A DNA stretch of 5,941 nt from NCBI GenBank assembly GCA_007123395.1, contig SKLD01000201.1:1-5941 (forward strand). Reading direction: 5' to 3'. Shown here piece after piece: positions 3,278-5,941 of the stretch. Made by a program: the position numbers and the translations under genes. Source of the stretch: Opitutales bacterium (GTDB lineage Bacteria; Verrucomicrobiota; Verrucomicrobiia; Opitutales; Oceanipulchritudinaceae). Position 1 is the stretch's first letter. Every line of letters starts with the position of its first letter. The notes below the pieces were generated by a model. It saw only the letters and a list, made by a program, of their open reading frames with translations, was not told the DNA's origin and searched no databases.

Positions 3278-5941
3278 CTAATGCCGGGCCGCGCTGTAGT
3301 GGTGAAAGTAGATCTCGATGTCGTTCAGTTCACTCAGCTTTAGGACTTGGGTGTTCTGCTGGACGAGGGGGATGGTAAGCCGCCAGCCGGTGGCGGCCAC
3401 ACTGCGTTCCTTGAACTCCGTGATTTTCGTAACGGTCGGCGGCACGCGGGGATCGTCGGTGAGTTGCATCGCGACAGCGTCCACCGTGTAGCCATCGGTA
3501 AACTTCCACCGCTGCTGGCCCTCGGTTGGATCGTAGAACCAATAGCGCGTGCTGTAGGCGGTCATCTCGTTCCGGAGCCGGTCGGGCCGTTCCGGGTCGA
3601 ACTGGCCGACATGGAAGTTCCGGATGAAACTGGTCCCGCCGTAGGTGAGATTCCCCGCCAACTGGGAGCGCCCGAGGGTGTGGTTGCCCGGCAGACGGAT
3701 TTGCAGGTAGTCAATCTTGTTGAGAAACCGGCCTTTGCTCGAGATGGAGCCGTCGAGGTTGAAGGTGGGGCCGACAAAAAAGAATCCTCCGGGGATCTGG
3801 CGAACGGTATTGAAGTCGAGCACGATCTCGCTGCCGCCCCCGACGTGACGCGTTTTCCGGCCGAGCAGAATCCGGAACATCCCGATGGCGTCGCAAATCT
3901 CGCCGGTCACCGGATCGACGTATTCGGCGGGATTGCCCAAATCGTCTGTATCGTAAAGTCCCATGAAATCCTTGCGGACGCTGAACCAGTCGTAACGCAG
4001 CGTTTTGCCGCGGTTGATCAAGGCGTCGAAATCGACCATGGCCGCATAGAAGTCTTCCAGTTCCCCGGCGTTGCGCAACCTGAAGAGCGTGTCCGTCGAC
4101 CAGGTTCGTCCGTCAAGGGAATGGTTGGAAAACGGGATGTTCCACTTGTATTCGAGGGCGCGGGCCATGAAGAAGAGCCATCGCTGCGCGCGGTCGAAAC
4201 GCAGGTTGGCCTCGACCACGTTCGCCTCGGAGGCGAGCTGATGCACGGGGTCGGCGAAGTAGCGTGTGGCCATGCCCGCCTGTGCTTCGGCGAGGCGGGT
4301 TTCCAGGGCCGCTTTCTCCCGGTAGAGGGCGGACATCCGTGCGACCTCCTGCTGTAAGAGTAGGGCCGCGACCGCGGAATCGACCGCCAGGGTGCGCATA
4401 CCCAGGTAAAGCGTTTTCACATGCGCCGCACTGTTGAGCCCTTCGATCTCGGCCTTCTCGGCGGCGGCCAGGCGTTCCTTATCGGCTTGCAACTCGGTTA
4501 ATTTCAATTCGGTGCCGGCCTGCACACCGGCGTTGGCGACTCCGACGGCCGCTTTCGCAATAGCAGCCTTCGGGCCGCCGCTGAAGTCGATGGAGTTTGC
4601 AACGGCCGTGCTGGCCGCCTGGGCTGCCTGAAGGCGACCTATCTGCTCGGTTAATTTGGCCTGTTGGTCGCCGTAATGGATGACGGCTTCTTCGACGGCC
4701 GCGGCGCGGTTGATCTCGATCTGGATCTCTTCGGCGAGGTTATCGATCTCGATTTGATTCCGCTGAATCCGGAGACGGGCGAGCTGGATGCTCTGGAACT
4801 GCTGATGGAGTTCGCTGCCCGGGTTGGCCGTGGGGACATCGGAGTAGTTGGGGTGGCCCGGGACGGCGCCGACGATCTCGAGAAGACGGTCTTCATAGGA
4901 GATCGTTGACTGGACGAACTGCTGGCTTAGCTGGTCTTGATAACCGCGGAAGTCGCCGTAGCTCGCCCGCGCGTCCTGCAACTTGTCGAGCGCCCGCTTC
5001 AGGGGCGAGGCGGCGTCACTCGGAAGAAGCCGTTTCTTGAATACGTCGAAGGAATCGAAGATGTCGCTGCCCGGCCCATGGAAGTTCTCGATGAGCATGA
5101 GGAAGTCAGGGGCGAAGCCGAGAATGTTGGTCTGGCCCGCGATGATCTGCCGCAGGTCGGCCAGGCTTTCCAAGCTGGTGCTCCAGGCTTGAATGGACTC
5201 CGCCAGTCCGGAGGGATCGCCCTCCTCTGGCAGATCCGCAAAGATACCCAGCAGGAGGTGCCCTTGCAGAAAGAGAAACCGCTCGCTTCGCGCGAGGAGC
5301 TGATTCGCCTCATCAATGTCGCCCGTTCCCCCGCGAGCTACCAGCAGTCTGGCAAGTGTGGTGGCCGAACGGCCGTGGTCGCGCAGCAGATTGAACAGCA
5401 AGGTCAGGTCCTTGTATCCATCAAATAATTCCGTGTCTTCAATCACCGGCACAACTTCGTCATGTTCGTTTATGTAGTTAGCAGCGCTCAACCCGCGGGT
5501 CGGCACAAGGTCGCGGAAAATCCGGAATCCCAGCGGCGGCTCGCCGGGGACCCCGAGGTCGTCGGTCAGGAGGGACAAATATCCCGGAAGAGCCCGGTCG
5601 CTCTGGGAAACCACCTGTTGGTGAATCGAGATTTCGTTACTGATGACAAATCCTTCCGGCGGGGGCGGCGGCCCGAGAGGCGGCCCCATCCGCGCTTTCT
5701 CTGCTTTTTCGAGAAGGTTCCCCGCGAGAATGGCCTCGGCCTGGGCTTGGTCATAGTAGAGGTCGAGAAGCAGGTCGGCGTAGACCGGATCATCGGGAAG
5801 ATACAAAAACCCCTTGCGGAGTTCCGCCTTGGCCGCTTCCACCAACACCCTTTCGCCGTCGCCGTATAAGGCATCCATTTCACCGTGTCTGGCGCGAATG
5901 CCTTCGTCATCGGAAGAGTAAAGCAGGTGTTTGTAGCGGAA
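3278..5941 (-). CDS. TcA-like (Tc/ABC toxin A subunit) large protein, C-terminal part
   Basis: The frame is open to the right edge, adding 21 residues (FRYKHLLYSSDDEGIRARHGE) before the ATG at 5878, so 887 C-terminal residues of a longer protein are visible. TcA proteins form pentameric channels that pass a toxic partner through membranes; that role here is inferred. Numbering from the 5878 ATG: helical segments at 1-340 with a proline-rich stretch at 65-75; ISYEDRLLEIVG (326-337), like the TcA "YE..LIEIFG" motif; long charged helices at 355-420 and 456-535 around a Gly/Ala-rich stretch at 424-457; a helical block at 540-580; and a beta-rich end at 680-866. That end contains IDYLQIRLPGNHTL (722-735), AATGWRLTIP (828-837) and LSELNDIEIYFHHYSAAR (848-865), matching the order of TcA C-terminal TcB-binding motifs (V.V.IP..GP, S.W.L.LP, ISDVI.H..YTAR). 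No signal peptide, TcB or TcC is visible. Alternatively it is an uncharacterised giant protein sharing only this end domain. Confidence 0.6.
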   Translation of the reverse strand, partial: FRYKHLLYSSDDEGIRARHGEMDALYGDGERVLVEAAKAELRKGFLYLPDDPVYADLLLDLYYDQAQAEAILAGNLLEKAEKARMGPPLGPPPPPEGFVISNEISIHQQVVSQSDRALPGYLSLLTDDLGVPGEPPLGFRIFRDLVPTRGLSAANYINEHDEVVPVIEDTELFDGYKDLTLLFNLLRDHGRSATTLARLLVARGGTGDIDEANQLLARSERFLFLQGHLLLGIFADLPEEGDPSGLAESIQAWSTSLESLADLRQIIAGQTNILGFAPDFLMLIENFHGPGSDIFDSFDVFKKRLLPSDAASPLKRALDKLQDARASYGDFRGYQDQLSQQFVQSTISYEDRLLEIVGAVPGHPNYSDVPTANPGSELHQQFQSIQLARLRIQRNQIEIDNLAEEIQIEINRAAAVEEAVIHYGDQQAKLTEQIGRLQAAQAASTAVANSIDFSGGPKAAIAKAAVGVANAGVQAGTELKLTELQADKERLAAAEKAEIEGLNSAAHVKTLYLGMRTLAVDSAVAALLLQQEVARMSALYREKAALETRLAEAQAGMATRYFADPVHQLASEANVVEANLRFDRAQRWLFFMARALEYKWNIPFSNHSLDGRTWSTDTLFRLRNAGELEDFYAAMVDFDALINRGKTLRYDWFSVRKDFMGLYDTDDLGNPAEYVDPVTGEICDAIGMFRILLGRKTRHVGGGSEIVLDFNTVRQIPGGFFFVGPTFNLDGSISSKGRFLNKIDYLQIRLPGNHTLGRSQLAGNLTYGGTSFIRNFHVGQFDPERPDRLRNEMTAYSTRYWFYDPTEGQQRWKFTDGYTVDAVAMQLTDDPRVPPTVTKITEFKERSVAATGWRLTIPLVQQNTQVLKLSELNDIEIYFHHYSAARH

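Noticed and set aside
3347..4357. Plus-strand 336-aa frame opposite the large protein
   Set aside because: It is a GC-rich shadow frame, and the minus strand carries one continuous 887-residue frame with recognisable end motifs.
1..5941. CRISPR array, tRNA, rRNA or riboswitch
   Set aside because: No regularly spaced direct repeats, cloverleaf or rRNA-like conserved stretches were seen on either strand.

Overview
The window looks like a piece of a GC-rich chromosome from the Planctomycetota/Verrucomicrobiota/Lentisphaerota group, most likely a verrucomicrobium. This is inferred from three things: an exported iduronate-2-sulfatase-like sulfatase, an ISAzo13-family ("Rhodopirellula-type") transposase, and structured intergenic repeats that resemble, from memory, repeats common in verrucomicrobial genomes. 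No rRNA or marker gene is present to prove it.

Layout. Positions 1-137 hold two doubtful minus-strand gene ends joined by an ATGA overlap, one of them leaving through the left edge. Positions 138-455 hold no credible gene, but contain several short inverted or degenerate repeats of REP type. A secreted type I sulfatase lies on the plus strand (480-1958). It is complete and has nearly all the catalytic residues of iduronate-2-sulfatase, but an Asp replaces one active-site His. Directly after its stop codon sits a complete ISAzo13-family insertion sequence (1959-3262) with imperfect 29-bp terminal inverted repeats, a TAA (or CTAAG) direct repeat at its flanks, and an intact 409-aa DDE transposase on the minus strand. 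The rest (3278-5941) is the C-terminal 887 residues of a large minus-strand protein whose start lies beyond the right edge.

The large protein is the most interesting item. It runs from helical segments through two long charged helices separated by a Gly/Ala-rich stretch to a beta-rich end. The last ~190 residues follow the pattern of the TcB-binding end of Tc (ABC) toxin TcA subunits. It is therefore probably a divergent TcA-like protein outside the usual insect-associated bacteria. No TcB or TcC partner is visible here.

How the genes relate. If the IS is removed, the sulfatase and the TcA-like gene converge with only 12 bases between their stop codons. The IS landed in that gap without damaging either reading frame, and the sulfatase stop codon itself lies in the duplicated target. 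Nothing in the sequence links the sulfatase and the TcA-like protein functionally; they are neighbours in opposite orientation.
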